Notes under the pieces: generated by a model
Databases searched by the model: none
Told to the model about the DNA's origin: nothing
Seen by the model: only the letters and a program-made list of their open reading frames with translations
Translations under genes and position numbers: made by a program
Shown here: positions 49,994 to 58,214 of the stretch, piece by piece
How positions within the stretch are numbered: the stretch's first letter is position 1
Layout: each line of letters opens with the position of its first letter
Source of the DNA: Terrimesophilobacter sp038243605
Lineage (GTDB): Bacteria; Actinomycetota; Actinomycetes; Actinomycetales; Microbacteriaceae
NCBI GenBank assembly: GCA_038243605.1
Contig: JBBSQX010000001.1
Span: 1-64,000, forward strand
Direction: 5' to 3'
DNA length: 64,000 nucleotides

Positions 49994-51058
49994 ATGAACA
50001 CCACTTTGAACATCCAGCCCGACACGTCAGACAGTCTCCTCACGGAGGTCGTGCTGCCGGGAATTGTCGGCCCAACCGAGTTCCAATTGCGCCAGCGCGA
50101 GAAGCCAACCCCCGCTCGCGGACAAGCCCTCGTGCGCGTCGAGGCGACAGGTATCTCCTTCGCAGAACGCAGCATGCGCCGTGGCCGCTACCCCGGCCAA
50201 CCCGCTTTTCCGTTCGTGCCGGGATACGACCTCGTCGGCACCGTGGAGACAGTCGGGCCCAACGTTGATACCTCGCTCGTTGGCACCCGTGTTGCGGCGG
50301 CAACAATGGTTGGCGGGTGGGCGACGCACTCCATCGTCGAGGCGCGTCGACTCGTTCCCGTGCCGGCCGGCGTCTCTGCCGCCAACGCCGAGACCGTGGT
50401 GGTCAACGGCATCACCGCACACCAGATGCTCTTCCGTGCCGCGAAGGCGCGCAAGGGGCAGACGATTCTCGTGCATGGGGCATCAGGCGGGGTGGGCACC
50501 ATTCTCGTGCAACTCGCCCGGCACGCCGGCATCCGCGTGATCGGAACAGCGTCACCCAAGAACCATGATGCGCTTCGCGCACTCGGTGCGGAACCGATCG
50601 ACTATCACGACGCCGATCTCGCATCGCGCGTTCACGAGCTCTCACCCGGCGGTGTCGATGCCGTCTTTGATCAGCTCGGAATCGCCAGCATAAGTGCGTC
50701 ATTCAACATGCTTGCCCCAGGAGGCACCCTCGTCGCCTATGGCACGGCGGCAACCCAGCATGACGGCAGCAGCTCAGTGATGCTCGAATTTGTTCAGCTG
50801 TTCGCGCGCGTCTTTGCCTGGAACGCGATGCCGAATGGGCGTCGTGCCGTGTTCTACAACTTCTGGGGTGGCAGCCGGATGCACGGGTACACGTTTTTTG
50901 CCCACCAGCGCCACGACCTTGCGGCCATGTTAAACCTCGTGGCTGACGGCAAGATCACTCCTCAGATTGCCGCGCGCTTTGCGTTGAGTGCCATCGCCAC
51001 GGCAATGACGCTCGCGGAATCACACACGACCAGCGGAAAGATCATCCTCGAGCCGTGA
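49994..51058 (+). CDS. MDR-family NADPH-dependent quinone oxidoreductase-like protein
   Basis: A 354-residue medium-chain dehydrogenase/reductase. The GroES-like half has FAERSMRRGRYPGQPAFPFVPGYDLVG-type residues. The NADPH-binding half has ILVHGASGGVGTILVQLARHAG. Zinc-ligand residues of alcohol dehydrogenases are absent, as in quinone oxidoreductases. The C-terminus ends HTTSGKIILEP, typical of the family. It is likely involved in detoxifying enones or quinones and repressed by the divergent TetR protein. It is followed by a strong hairpin terminator. Confidence 0.9.
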   Translation: MNTTLNIQPDTSDSLLTEVVLPGIVGPTEFQLRQREKPTPARGQALVRVEATGISFAERSMRRGRYPGQPAFPFVPGYDLVGTVETVGPNVDTSLVGTRVAAATMVGGWATHSIVEARRLVPVPAGVSAANAETVVVNGITAHQMLFRAAKARKGQTILVHGASGGVGTILVQLARHAGIRVIGTASPKNHDALRALGAEPIDYHDADLASRVHELSPGGVDAVFDQLGIASISASFNMLAPGGTLVAYGTAATQHDGSSSVMLEFVQLFARVFAWNAMPNGRRAVFYNFWGGSRMHGYTFFAHQRHDLAAMLNLVADGKITPQIAARFALSAIATAMTLAESHTTSGKIILEP

Positions 51059-51060
51059 CA

Positions 51061-51100
51061 GTGCTGCGCGGCGCGCGACAGCTCGGGCGCCGCGCAGCAC
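51061..51100. terminator. Strong hairpin terminator
   Basis: GTGCTGCGCGGCGC at 51061-51074 pairs perfectly with GCGCCGCGCAGCAC at 51087-51100, giving a 14-base-pair GC-rich stem with a 12-base loop. It lies two bases after the reductase stop and before the converging DUF4166 gene, so it may serve both. Confidence 0.75.
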
Positions 51101-51167
51101 CGGGCCAGCAGAGGCAAAGGCGAGGAAACCGTGACGCCGACAACGACAATCGGCGCGATGGAGTCCC

Positions 51168-51839
51168 TTAGATTCGTTTTTCGTGGCGAACGGGCTTCAG
51201 CCTGTCGGGGGCATCCTGTGCCTCTGGGAATTCGCAGGTGAATTCACCGTCGTATCCGAAGAGAAAACCGAACACTCGGTTGCGGACCTCTAAGTTGATC
51301 TTGTAGACGCCAGCGTCATCATCGAAGCGCTCGCGTAACTCCGCGCGACCACTGAAGAACATCGGGAACGCGAACGCGATGAACCGCCCCTCGTAGAAGC
51401 GCTGCGCCTGAGATTTGAGAAGAAGAGAACCATCTGCTTCGACACTCAGATCGAGGTCGACGGCGAGGTGCTGGTGAGTTCCGAGGTAGTCAATGACACG
51501 ACCATTGGCGTAAACCATGGTCGCGTCGAATCGGCTCGGCTTTTTGCCTGCCCAGTATTCGCGCACAAAGGTGACCGTCTCGCGGCCGAACGGGTCGCGG
51601 TAGGGATAATTTTCGACGGTGAAGGGCACGTGCACGCCCTGAACGGGAACGAGAATGTTACGCAGCTTGCCGATATACAAAAACGGTAATACCCACCATG
51701 GGCCGCGCCGGATGCGGGACATGACACCCGTTCCCACGCAGGCGTGACCGGCATCCAGGCCCACACCAAACCGCTTCTGCATCATGGGAGAAAGTCGAGC
51801 AAAATCGTCGCCCAGTGCTCGTTCGAAGATCGATGTCAT
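51168..51839 (-). CDS. DUF4166 domain protein
   Basis: A 223-residue protein of the DUF4166 family: SIFERALGDDFARLSPMMQKRFG at the start, GTGVMSRIRRGPWWVLPFL, and later HVPFTVENYPYRDPFGRETVTF match the family pattern. No signal peptide is visible and no catalytic residues are known. Function is unknown. Its ATG overlaps the SRPBCC gene stop by four bases, so the two proteins are made together. Confidence 0.85.
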   Translation of the reverse strand: MTSIFERALGDDFARLSPMMQKRFGVGLDAGHACVGTGVMSRIRRGPWWVLPFLYIGKLRNILVPVQGVHVPFTVENYPYRDPFGRETVTFVREYWAGKKPSRFDATMVYANGRVIDYLGTHQHLAVDLDLSVEADGSLLLKSQAQRFYEGRFIAFAFPMFFSGRAELRERFDDDAGVYKINLEVRNRVFGFLFGYDGEFTCEFPEAQDAPDRLKPVRHEKRI

Positions 51840-52444
51840 GGTGTCTCAAGAGTATCCAGTGTCGCGGGGGCAGCATCCATTGCACGACCGTGTTGGCGCA
51901 CCCTGCGACAACGCGAGGCACGGGGCCGATCGCGACGCCAAAACTGCAGCACAGAGTAGATCGGCCACGCTTCTGGCTCCACTCCCGTCTCTGCCCAGAT
52001 GCGCAGGCGGTCGAAGCTCCACGCCGTCATCCATCCGATAAATCGGCGCAGGATGATCGCATCCAGGATGCGACTCCATCCCGGCGCGTAGTCGTAACCG
52101 GTAATGAAGGTTACCCCGGTCTCCGTGGGAACGTAGCGCCAATACCCGCGCCCCTCCCCCATCGGCGAGAGGCGATCCTTGGTCGTGAATCGCAGTGCGG
52201 ATGTTCGCGTGCCGTCTGGTGCACTCCGTTCGCCCAGCGTGGTGCCAGTGCCCCCGATTGTATGGAACGGTAGGCGTCGCTCATATCGGAACCGATATCC
52301 GCCTCCGGGCAGCTCAGTGGTGGGGGTGATCGAAGTGAATCTCAGATCCCACCGCGGATGTCGAGCGGGCTCCTGTGTGAGTTCCCAGACACGCTCCATC
52401 GAGCTGCGAATCTCGATCTCGACGTAAATCGCTCGTTCGCCCAT
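51836..52444 (-). CDS. SRPBCC family protein
   Basis: A 202-residue START/Bet-v1-fold protein. IYVEIEIRSSMERVWELTQEPARHPRWD is the typical first strand and helices. ETGVTFITGYDYAP lies in the sheet, and the C-terminal helix is IGWMTAWSFDRLRIWAE. The end is Arg-rich and probably disordered. Such proteins bind lipids or aromatic ligands. The ATG at 52444 has GAGG upstream. It is coupled to DUF4166 and divergent from DUF1772. Confidence 0.8.
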   Translation of the reverse strand: MGERAIYVEIEIRSSMERVWELTQEPARHPRWDLRFTSITPTTELPGGGYRFRYERRLPFHTIGGTGTTLGERSAPDGTRTSALRFTTKDRLSPMGEGRGYWRYVPTETGVTFITGYDYAPGWSRILDAIILRRFIGWMTAWSFDRLRIWAETGVEPEAWPIYSVLQFWRRDRPRASRCRRVRQHGRAMDAAPATLDTLETP

Positions 52445-52545
52445 GCCCTCATCCTCTCGCAAAGTGACCATGTGACGTGCCTTCCACTCGCACCTCATCC
52501 GATAGGTTGATCGCATGATGGCCGAGTGGAAGGCGAGACGAACCG

Positions 52546-53052
52546 ATGGATGACACACTGAGCACGGCCCTCACAATTGCAGCGGCAACCGGAGCGGGAA
52601 TTACCGGGGGCGTCTACGTTGCATTCTCCGCCATGGTGATGCCGGCACTTCGAAAGAGACCAGCTGGTGAGGCAATCACGACCATGGGCGCCATCAACGA
52701 GATGGCGGTAAGAGCACCGTTTATGACCCTATTTTTCGGAGGGGCTTTGGCCGCAGCGGCCGTCATCGTCACACAGATTGTCGGAAATGAGGCTGCCGGG
52801 GTTGACCTCACTCGAACCCTTGGCGCAGCACTCGCACTGGCCGGTTTTGTGACGACCATCGCCGTCAATGTTCCCCGAAATAACGTGTTAGCCAGCGCAG
52901 CGATTGCCCGCTCAGCGAGTGCTCACGGCAACGCGGAAAGCGCCGACAAGGTATGGCATGGGTTCGATCGCATCTGGAGTCGCGCCAATCACGTGCGTGG
53001 CGTTGTAACGATGCTTGGCGCTATCGCTCTCACGGCATCGTTGACGTACTAG
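52546..53052 (+). CDS. DUF1772 (anthrone-oxygenase-like) membrane protein
   Basis: A 168-residue membrane protein with four hydrophobic helices. The early motif GITGGVYVAFSAMVMPAL and the later VNVPRNNVLA segment are characteristic of DUF1772, whose eukaryotic members include anthrone oxygenases. The loop FDRIWSRANHVRGV lies before the last helix. Activity in bacteria is unknown. It is divergent from the SRPBCC-DUF4166 pair, 101 bp away. Confidence 0.85.
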   Translation: MDDTLSTALTIAAATGAGITGGVYVAFSAMVMPALRKRPAGEAITTMGAINEMAVRAPFMTLFFGGALAAAAVIVTQIVGNEAAGVDLTRTLGAALALAGFVTTIAVNVPRNNVLASAAIARSASAHGNAESADKVWHGFDRIWSRANHVRGVVTMLGAIALTASLTY

Positions 53053-53057
53053 AACAT

Positions 53058-53072
53058 CGCTCCGCGGGAGCG
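53058..53072. terminator. Short hairpin between converging genes
   Basis: CGCTCC at 53058-53063 and GGAGCG at 53067-53072 form a perfect six-base-pair stem with a GCG loop. It lies between the converging DUF1772 and dehydrogenase genes. No T-run is present. Confidence 0.4.
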
Positions 53073-53100
53073 CGTGCCCCGGGCTCAATATGACGCGCCC

Positions 53101-54261
53101 CTACGAAACGTAGGGGTACTCGGCGGAGCGGCCCTGAAACTCGAGGATCGCCTCGTTCTGGATGCGGCCATCCTGAATCTCGATCGCGCGTTGGATGGTG
53201 TCGGACTGCGCCCACGACGCCGGGCCCTCCATCACCGTGCGCAGGAACGGCATCAACGCTTCGCTGATCTCCCACGTGGTCGAATTCCAGAGCAGCGACG
53301 GGCTGTGATCAACCGCGTAGTAGTTCGTTGAGTCGCCCACCGTGAACATAGGGTCGGCGAAGGATGTCGGCCGCGCCCAGCCGAAGCCCATCCCCTCGTC
53401 GACGGACACATCGATGATGAGACTGCCGGGGCGAAATGCGTCGAGGTCTTCCAGCTGCAGGTAGGTGAGTGGCGCGTTGGGGTCTTGAAGGGTGCAGTTC
53501 ACGACGATGTCGTTCTCGGCTAGGTACGGGGCGAGGCGCACCGGCCCATCATCCGTGTTCACGGTGCTCTCGAACGGAGCCTCCTCGCTGTGCTCAAACT
53601 GGATGATGTCCACCGATGGAATAGGGGAGCCGACGGCAGCGATCTCACGGTTTGTCAGCACGCGAACGTCGTGGATGCCGTGGGCGTTGAGCGCCGTGAC
53701 GGCACCACGCGCGGTCGCTCCGAACCCGATCACAACGGCGCTGAGCCTGCGGCCGTAATCGCCAGTGGAACCACACAGTTCCAGTGCGTGGATTACCGAG
53801 CAGTACCCAGCGAGCTCGTTGTTCATGTGGAATACGTGCAGGCCGAATCCGCCATCCGACTGCCAATGATTCATGGCCTCCCACGCGATCAGCGTGAGGC
53901 TCTTATCGATGGCCAGTTGAGTGATGTCGCGATCCTGCACGCAGTGTGGCCAGCCCCACAGCACCTGGCCGTCACGAAGGTCCGCAACATCCGAAGGCTG
54001 GGGTTTGGGCAGCAGCACCACGTCGGCACTGGCGAAGATTTCGTCGCGTTCGGCCATCCGCCCGACCAACGGCTCGAGCTCTTTGTCACTGACACCAAAC
54101 CGCTCCCCGTACCCGCGCTCAAGAATCATGTTCGCACGCAAATCTTCGTCGATGCGCTCAAAGTGTGCGGGGTGAATCGGCAGGCGGCGTTCGTCAGCTT
54201 TGCGTGACGCCGCGATCACGCCGAGGCGCAGTAGCTCAGGCGTTGAATCTGTTGTGCTCAT
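53101..54261 (-). CDS. AlaDH/PNT-family dehydrogenase, N5-(carboxyethyl)ornithine synthase-like
   Basis: A 386-residue protein of the alanine dehydrogenase/pyridine nucleotide transhydrogenase family. The N-terminus has GVIAASRKADERRLPIHPAH with the conserved Arg/Lys and HPAH substrate region. The NAD motif is VVIGFGATARGAVTAL. MNHWQSDGGFGLHVFHMNNELAGYCSVIHAL is strongly conserved in the actinobacterial group annotated as N5-(carboxyethyl)ornithine synthase. That enzyme condenses ornithine and pyruvate reductively, but the activity has not been shown for this group. It is a single gene. Confidence 0.75.
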   Translation of the reverse strand: MSTTDSTPELLRLGVIAASRKADERRLPIHPAHFERIDEDLRANMILERGYGERFGVSDKELEPLVGRMAERDEIFASADVVLLPKPQPSDVADLRDGQVLWGWPHCVQDRDITQLAIDKSLTLIAWEAMNHWQSDGGFGLHVFHMNNELAGYCSVIHALELCGSTGDYGRRLSAVVIGFGATARGAVTALNAHGIHDVRVLTNREIAAVGSPIPSVDIIQFEHSEEAPFESTVNTDDGPVRLAPYLAENDIVVNCTLQDPNAPLTYLQLEDLDAFRPGSLIIDVSVDEGMGFGWARPTSFADPMFTVGDSTNYYAVDHSPSLLWNSTTWEISEALMPFLRTVMEGPASWAQSDTIQRAIEIQDGRIQNEAILEFQGRSAEYPYVS

Positions 54262-54281
54262 ACCCTGACTCTAGGGGGCGA

Positions 54282-55157
54282 TCAATAGGACGGGCTAGTG
54301 ATGTTCGTGGCAAGTGTTTCGGGGTCTTCAAGGTAAAGACTGATCTCACGAGTGTCGAATGATCGCCGCTGTGTGGCGAGGATGCCGGGAAGTGTCACGT
54401 GCACGGGCTGGCTCAGCACGAGGTCGACATTGGTGCCAGGGTTTGAGGCCAGATGAAGCTGGCCTCCCTCGTCGACCGGATAGGTGTGCTTGTACCTGTT
54501 GGTGACCACCACTTTGGCGATCTGCCCTCGAGGAATCCGTGCGACCACGTGCCTGCCCGCTCGCAGCAGAAGGTGCTCGCGGTTCAGCAGGTGCGGGTGC
54601 ACGACCCTTGCCGCCAGATACCCGAGAACGAGAACGACGGAGTAGATCGAGACGATCAAGACGACAACGCGAACCCACGCCCAGGGGATGACAAGGTGCA
54701 GGATGATGACCTCGATGACCGTAGCCACGAGGAACGCTATCGGCAGACCGAGACTCCCTTTCGCATAAGACAAGCCGACGGTGTTCTCGTCTACACCGGC
54801 CCGCTTGCCCCGGATGAGGAGGAACAAATTGTTCACGTTTGCGAGTTCGGTGATGAACATTCGAATAGAGGGTTCCGTTTCGCCTATCCGCTCGAACGCC
54901 TCCTTGCGGCTCGCGCCGACCTTTCTTTCTCGCCGGTACTGGCGGATAAGAAGAACAATCACCACGACACCCAGCGGCAGTTCGATCGCCAAGAACAGAA
55001 TCACTGCGACTGCGGCACTGATGATTCCTGTGGCCCAGAGGGTGGCATCGACCACGATGATGGCCACCGTCAACGGCAGCAGAAGGTGCCGAAATCTTTG
55101 CCGCTTTCGCTTCGAAGGTTCTGTGGGCCCAGAAGACTTTACGGTGTCGCCCGTCAT
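54282..55157 (-). CDS. Integral membrane protein coupled to a MerR regulator
   Basis: A 291-residue protein of unknown function. Two adjacent hydrophobic helices at about residues 24-70 (LLLPLTVAIIVVDATLWATG and a following one) are followed by a basic cytosolic stretch. Two more helices lie at about 135-185. A C-terminal soluble domain of about 100 residues contains RAGRHVVARIPRGQIAKVVV, which looks like a PH-like fold, but I cannot assign it. Its ATG overlaps the stop of the upstream MerR gene by four bases. Confidence 0.7.
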   Translation of the reverse strand: MTGDTVKSSGPTEPSKRKRQRFRHLLLPLTVAIIVVDATLWATGIISAAVAVILFLAIELPLGVVVIVLLIRQYRRERKVGASRKEAFERIGETEPSIRMFITELANVNNLFLLIRGKRAGVDENTVGLSYAKGSLGLPIAFLVATVIEVIILHLVIPWAWVRVVVLIVSIYSVVLVLGYLAARVVHPHLLNREHLLLRAGRHVVARIPRGQIAKVVVTNRYKHTYPVDEGGQLHLASNPGTNVDLVLSQPVHVTLPGILATQRRSFDTREISLYLEDPETLATNITSPSY

Positions 55158-56020
55158 TGCCGCGCCTCCCGTGATCGCTGCTCGTTTGAGCTCCGCTGCT
55201 GGTGTTGTTGCTGCTCGTGTTGCTGCTGTTGCTGCGCCTCTGCGGCGATCAGCTCAAACACCGCGGTCAGTACTCTTCTCTGGGCGGGGTCAGGCACCAA
55301 CTCTTCCAGTGAGATCTCCGGGCTCCCGTGATCGTCACCTGCCGGAATTTCTACCTCGGCGAGAAGCGTCTGGATCATCGGCGAGGTGTGCAGCTCGGTT
55401 GCTAAAGCATTGATCTCGGATTCCACATTCCCAACCGGGCGCCCAGCCAGTGCACCAAACCTCGTGAACATCGCCAACGCTTGCTGGGCTGTCTGCGGAT
55501 CAGACAGTGCCTGAGTGTAGGCATCCAAAAATGTTGGAGGGAGGCCACCCCGGATGGCGACAACCTCCAGCATGTGCAGGTCTTGCTCGAGCGCCCGCCT
55601 GGTGGGAGCATCCTTTGCCGCAGCGATCAGCTGGTGCATCGCCGTCACTGCGGGTGCGGGCAACGGCGAAACAAAACCACCCGCGAGAAAAGAGTCTCTC
55701 AGATCTTTCAGTCGGGACTCCTGCCCCGACAACCTCTGCTGCTCGGCACGAACGCCCACCAAGAGCGCGTCGATATCTGCGAGGAAGTCGTCACTATCGT
55801 CTGCGCGGGGAGCATCCCGCAGGATGGCAGAGATCGAGCCAAGCGGCACACCAGCGGCCGCCAGCCACCTAATTCTCATCAACCTCGCGAGCGCCTCGAA
55901 ATCGTAGTCTCGATACGCGTTCGCCTGGGCGATCGGTTCATCGAGCAAGCCCAGGCGATGGTAGTGGCGGATCGCCCGCGGGGTTGTGCCCGCCGCTTTG
56001 GCAAGGTCGCTGATCCTCAT
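55154..56020 (-). CDS. MerR family regulator with Gln/His-rich tail
   Basis: A 288-residue regulator. MRISDLAKAAGTTPRAIRHYHRLGLLDEP is the MerR DNA-binding start, with RDYDFEALARLMRIRWLAAAGV and a coiled-coil segment near EQQRLSGQESRLKDLRDSF. A long effector domain follows. The end, AAEAQQQQQHEQQQHQQRSS, is a low-complexity Gln/His tail encoded by CAG/CAA repeats, uncommon in bacterial regulators. The ATG at 56020 falls on the predicted transcription start, so translation is probably leaderless. GTG 56035 would overlap the -10 box. Confidence 0.88.
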   Translation of the reverse strand: MRISDLAKAAGTTPRAIRHYHRLGLLDEPIAQANAYRDYDFEALARLMRIRWLAAAGVPLGSISAILRDAPRADDSDDFLADIDALLVGVRAEQQRLSGQESRLKDLRDSFLAGGFVSPLPAPAVTAMHQLIAAAKDAPTRRALEQDLHMLEVVAIRGGLPPTFLDAYTQALSDPQTAQQALAMFTRFGALAGRPVGNVESEINALATELHTSPMIQTLLAEVEIPAGDDHGSPEISLEELVPDPAQRRVLTAVFELIAAEAQQQQQHEQQQHQQRSSNEQRSREARQ

Positions 56021-56026
56021 AACGTC

Positions 56027-56057
56027 ATCTTGCACTATGACGCTACGTCACAGTCAA
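56027..56057 (-). promoter_or_regulatory. MerR-type promoter with 19-bp spacer
   Basis: On the minus strand TTGACT (56057-56052) and CAAGAT (56032-56027) are separated by 19 bases. The spacer holds the perfect palindrome TGACG-TAG-CGTCA (56038-56050). A long spacer with a central dyad is the hallmark of promoters that MerR proteins untwist, so autoregulation is likely. The -10 ends six bases before the ATG. Confidence 0.65.
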
Positions 56058-56070
56058 GCGCGTGGACGGT

Positions 56071-56535
56071 TCACGCGGATTCGACCCTTTTGTACACAAA
56101 GTCACGAAGCTGGCTCAATGCTTTGGTGTGGCCGTTGCGGTGGCCATCGATCATGCCTGCGCCGACAAACGAGGTCACCTGATCCGTGAGCCGGATGAGG
56201 GTCGAGCCACCGTTATCGTCGAGCTCCCAGGTCACAAGGGCGACCGCAAGTGTCTGGCCTTCTGTTGCCACCGTGTCCGTGTGCACAATCAGTGATTCTG
56301 GGGCGATCTGCACGTAGTCGACGACGCAATGAAACTCGAGCGTCTCGGGAGGGCCGCATCGATATTCGTCACGGCCGCCTACTCCGAAGTTCGACCGGTC
56401 GTAAACCATTGCCTCACCCACGGGCACACTCCACACCGCTCGCTGTGTCGAATCGGCAATTGCCGACCACACGGCCGAAAGTGGCGCATCAATGGACTGG
56501 GTGAAGGTCAAGGTTTCGTGGGCAAGTGATGTCAT
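56071..56535 (-). CDS. SRPBCC/AHSA1-like protein
   Basis: A 154-residue START-fold protein. HETLTFTQSIDAPLSAVWSAIADSTQRAVW is the typical N-terminal strand-helix, and TWELDDNGGSTLIRLTDQV the C-terminal half of the sheet. It belongs to the activator-of-Hsp90-like bacterial group, of unknown ligand. The ATG at 56535 has AAGGA upstream; a longer frame is not supported. It is 52 bp downstream of the DUF899 gene and very probably cotranscribed with it. Confidence 0.85.
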   Translation of the reverse strand: MTSLAHETLTFTQSIDAPLSAVWSAIADSTQRAVWSVPVGEAMVYDRSNFGVGGRDEYRCGPPETLEFHCVVDYVQIAPESLIVHTDTVATEGQTLAVALVTWELDDNGGSTLIRLTDQVTSFVGAGMIDGHRNGHTKALSQLRDFVYKRVESA

Positions 56536-56587
56536 GGGGTAATCCTTTTCGTTCAAGGGCCGAGAGAGAGAGAGGGGATGAGCGTTC

Positions 56588-57262
56588 TTATCCATAAGTG
56601 GGATCTTGTGGCCAACCCTCTGGGCTGCTTTCCCAATCCTGCTGTCGACCGTAAACAGTGCGGTCCATAATCTGCGCCACGGGCAATATCGCTTCGGTGC
56701 CACGAGCGGTAGTCATGTAGGTGAGATACGGCGTGCCCTCCTTAAGCAGATAGTACGAGTATCCGGGGCGCTGTTCTTCGTCGCCCTGATCGTTCTCTTG
56801 CGTCCACCCCCAGTCGGTATGGTACGAGTTCTCGCTCGACGAGACCCACAGATGCTCCCAGCCTTGCTCTGCTTTCCACTTGTCGAGCTTCCCAATGGGC
56901 GCTTGTGAAATCATCGCGAAGGCGATGCCTTCATCTCCAAGCCGAGCCATTTTTGCGGGTAGGTTGTCGACCGCCCAAGTGCAGCTCGGGCATCCCTCGT
57001 TCCAGTCGGGCCCGAACATGATGTTCTGCACCAAAAGTATGTGGTGGTCTCCGAAAAGTTCAGTAAGCTTCACCGGCCCTCGGGGGCCATTGAAAGAATA
57101 GTCCTCGACCTCGACCATGGGCAGCCTGCGACGGCTCGCAGACACTCGATCATTGTGCTTAGTTACCTCTTTCTCAAGTGCGACTTGTTCGCTGAGAGCT
57201 GCGTCAAAGAGCGCCTTATTGACGACAACTGGTGCTGCGATCGGTTGGGTGTGCTTAGGCAT
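56588..57262 (-). CDS. DUF899 (thioredoxin-like) family protein
   Basis: A 224-residue protein. RLPMVEVEDYSFNGPRGPVKLTELF-type sequence (for example RRRLPMVEVEDYSFNGP) and the central FGPDWNEGCPSCTWAVDNL are characteristic of DUF899. The CPSC pair sits where thioredoxins carry CxxC, which suggests redox chemistry. GAGGGAG precedes the ATG at 57262. It is divergent from a TetR gene and leads the SRPBCC gene; such pairs are often TetR-regulated. The substrate is unknown. Confidence 0.88.
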   Translation of the reverse strand: MPKHTQPIAAPVVVNKALFDAALSEQVALEKEVTKHNDRVSASRRRLPMVEVEDYSFNGPRGPVKLTELFGDHHILLVQNIMFGPDWNEGCPSCTWAVDNLPAKMARLGDEGIAFAMISQAPIGKLDKWKAEQGWEHLWVSSSENSYHTDWGWTQENDQGDEEQRPGYSYYLLKEGTPYLTYMTTARGTEAILPVAQIMDRTVYGRQQDWESSPEGWPQDPTYG

Positions 57263-57285
57263 AGAGCGTGCTCCCTCATATCGAA

Positions 57286-57300
57286 TGACTGCTATAGTCA
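57286..57300. promoter_or_regulatory. Operator-like palindrome between DUF899 and TetR
   Basis: TGACT-GCTAT-AGTCA at 57286-57300 is a perfect five-base-arm palindrome. TATAGT at 57293-57298 can act as the -10 box of the TetR gene on the plus strand, so a bound repressor would block its own promoter and probably the DUF899 promoter. Confidence 0.5.
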
Positions 57301-57344
57301 ACTATGTTCACAGCGTATACATCAGAGTAGAGGTGGCACAAGCG

Positions 57345-57977
57345 ATGTCAGGCGTTTCACGGCCGTACCACTTTGGCGAGTTGCGCTCGGCGCTTATCGA
57401 AGCAGGACTCAAACTTTCACGCTCTGGAGGCATCAAGGCCATGGGATTGCGGGAGGTCACCCGCGCGGTCGGAGTCTCGCCCAATGCCGCCTACCGTCAC
57501 TTCACCGATCAGCGGGCACTTGTCGTTGCCGTCGCTGACCAGGTTCAAGATCTCCTTGCCGCAGCGATGTTCTCAAGAATGCAGACGGCTTCAGCTCGAG
57601 CCGATCCCAAAGATCGAGCGCTTGCCCGACTGCGAGCCGTCGGTCTCGGTTACATCGACTTCGCAATCTCTGAGCCAGGGTGGTTTGAGCTTTCCCTACT
57701 TTCGCAGGACGACACCAGCAGCCGACCACCCTCCGTGACTAGAGAGGGTCGAGTTCCACCGTCATACCAGATGTTGCTTGATGCGCTCAATCACCTGCTT
57801 GAGATAGGAGTGCTCACACTTGACCAACGAGCCAGTGCTGAGTGGTCCTGTTGGTCAACCGTGCACGGCTTTGCCGACCTTGCCACACGCGGCCCCCTAC
57901 GGTCACAGCCCCGCACGACCATAAATTCGCTCGCCGCTCAGGTCGTAGACACCGTAATCATGGGTATTCGAGCCTGA
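57345..57977 (+). CDS. TetR family transcriptional regulator
   Basis: A 210-residue repressor: FGELRSALIEAGLKLSRSGG and GLREVTRAVGVSPNAAYRHFTDQRALV form the helix-turn-helix. The C-terminal domain of TetR_C type has RLRAVGLGYIDFAISEPGWFELSLL. ATG 57345 has AGAGGTGG upstream; the open frame reaches back to 57117 within the DUF899 gene, but that is antisense. It likely represses the DUF899-SRPBCC operon. Confidence 0.88.
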   Translation: MSGVSRPYHFGELRSALIEAGLKLSRSGGIKAMGLREVTRAVGVSPNAAYRHFTDQRALVVAVADQVQDLLAAAMFSRMQTASARADPKDRALARLRAVGLGYIDFAISEPGWFELSLLSQDDTSSRPPSVTREGRVPPSYQMLLDALNHLLEIGVLTLDQRASAEWSCWSTVHGFADLATRGPLRSQPRTTINSLAAQVVDTVIMGIRA

Positions 57978-57980
57978 TCG

Positions 57981-58187
57981 ATTATCAGCCAGTACTATCC
58001 GGTAATCCAAACCGACAATGTCGCGGCAACCGCCAGCTTCTACCAACAGAACTTCGGATTCCGAGCGCTCTTCGAGGCTGAATGGTACGTGCACCTGCAA
58101 TCCGTAAGCGACGAAAACGTGAACCTCGCCATCCTCGCGCACGACGACGAGGCGTGCACACGCCTTGAGAAGGAGAACGACCGCGGA
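57981..58187 (+). pseudogene. VOC-protein fragment without a start codon
   Basis: Directly after the TetR stop, and in the same frame, the sequence reads YYPVIQTDNVAATASFYQQN, FGFRALFEAEWYVHLQSVSD and NVNLAILAHDD. This is the first half of a glyoxalase-fold protein. No ATG, GTG or TTG precedes it in frame; the first possible start (GTG 58089) is far inside. The second half of the domain is missing, and the frame instead continues into the antibiotic-biosynthesis-monooxygenase gene. It is a relic. Confidence 0.75.
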
Positions 58188-58214
58188 TGCGCCTCACTCA
58201 TGCAGACTTGTCAC

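Noticed and set aside
55190..55250. Gln-repeat region as a frameshift artefact
   Set aside because: The frame stays open and in phase to the stop, which overlaps the next gene by the usual ATGA, so the tail appears genuine.
57978..58089. Natural TetR-VOC fusion by stop-codon read-through
   Set aside because: The VOC domain is itself incomplete, so a read-through product would not be functional. In-frame continuation is probably coincidence of the deletion.
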